Positions 6,424 through 6,472 of a stretch of 6,472 nt of DNA are shown here, in pieces; position 1 is the stretch's first letter; each line of letters starts with the position of its first letter. Below the pieces are notes generated by a model that saw nothing but the letters and a program-made list of their open reading frames with translations, was not told the origin of the DNA and searched no databases. The position numbers and the translations under genes are program-made. Source of the DNA: an uncultured Bacteroidales bacterium (GTDB taxonomy: Bacteria > Bacteroidota > Bacteroidia > Bacteroidales > Marinilabiliaceae); the NCBI GenBank assembly GCA_937892255.1, contig CALAUL010000038.1, forward strand, positions 1-6,472. The letters run 5' to 3'.

Positions 6424-6472
6424 ATGGAAAAGACATGGCGATGGTTTGGCAAGAAAGATAAGATAACTCTTT
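6424..6472 (+). CDS. uxuA: Mannonate dehydratase, N-terminal 16 residues (3' end outside window)
   Basis: The frame opens at ATG 6424 and runs off the right edge. Its residues MEKTWRWFGKKDKITL closely resemble the start of mannonate dehydratase as I remember it from E. coli UxuA (MEQTWRWYGPNDPVSL). UxuA removes water from D-mannonate to give 2-keto-3-deoxygluconate in the breakdown of glucuronate, in the cytosol. The catalytic domain is not in view, so the call rests on this short but distinctive N-terminus. A plausible promoter lies 33 bases upstream and there is no Shine-Dalgarno sequence, only an A-rich stretch (6406-6414), as is usual in Bacteroidota. Other uronate genes such as a fructuronate reductase would be expected further right but cannot be seen. 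Confidence 0.8.
   Translation, partial: MEKTWRWFGKKDKITL

Noticed and set aside
1..6472. CRISPR array, tRNA, rRNA, insertion sequence, phage or defence genes
   Set aside because: No spaced direct repeats, cloverleaf sequences, transposase, integrase or nuclease motifs were seen in either strand.

Overview
The window reads as chromosomal DNA of a member of the Bacteroidota, most likely order Bacteroidales. This rests on the absence of Shine-Dalgarno sequences before the starts, on -7 boxes of the Bacteroides type (TAnnTTTG) upstream of several genes, and on the protein types: a double-domain SppA, an outer-membrane barrel protein and a UxuA N-terminus. The sequence alone does not fix the genus. 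Coding density is high. No gene-free stretch exceeds about 140 bases. I found no tRNA, rRNA, CRISPR array, insertion sequence or phage gene.

Layout. (1) Bases 1-307, plus strand: the last 101 codons of an unrecognised protein with a glutamate-rich tail, ending at a hairpin that can terminate transcription from both sides. (2) Bases 2558-382, minus strand: a two-gene unit with a Gfo/Idh/MocA oxidoreductase followed 17 bases later by a YqhD/BDH-like iron-dependent alcohol dehydrogenase. (3) Bases 2680-3585, plus strand: a family 2 glycosyltransferase diverging from that unit across a 121-base promoter region. (4) Bases 5441-3681, minus strand: SppA (protease IV) with both catalytic residues visible, convergent with the glycosyltransferase and followed by its own intrinsic terminator. 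(5) Bases 6285-5554, minus strand: a small secreted beta-barrel-like outer-membrane protein, 112 bases upstream of sppA. (6) Bases 6424-6472, plus strand: the first 16 codons of mannonate dehydratase (uxuA), diverging from the barrel gene.

How the genes relate. The two oxidoreductases are probably co-transcribed and may reduce a sugar-derived or aldehyde substrate, but nothing here fixes the substrate. SppA and the barrel protein are both envelope proteins and may share transcription, since no clear promoter or terminator separates them. uxuA starts a hexuronate catabolism locus that continues outside the window. The content is mostly ordinary housekeeping and metabolic genes, and I see no convincing new multi-gene system. 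The observations most worth checking are two TACTTTTG boxes so close to their start codons that the mRNAs could be leaderless, a Gly-to-Glu change in the coenzyme loop of the alcohol dehydrogenase, repeated TACATGC elements before sppA, and the unidentified gene at the left edge.
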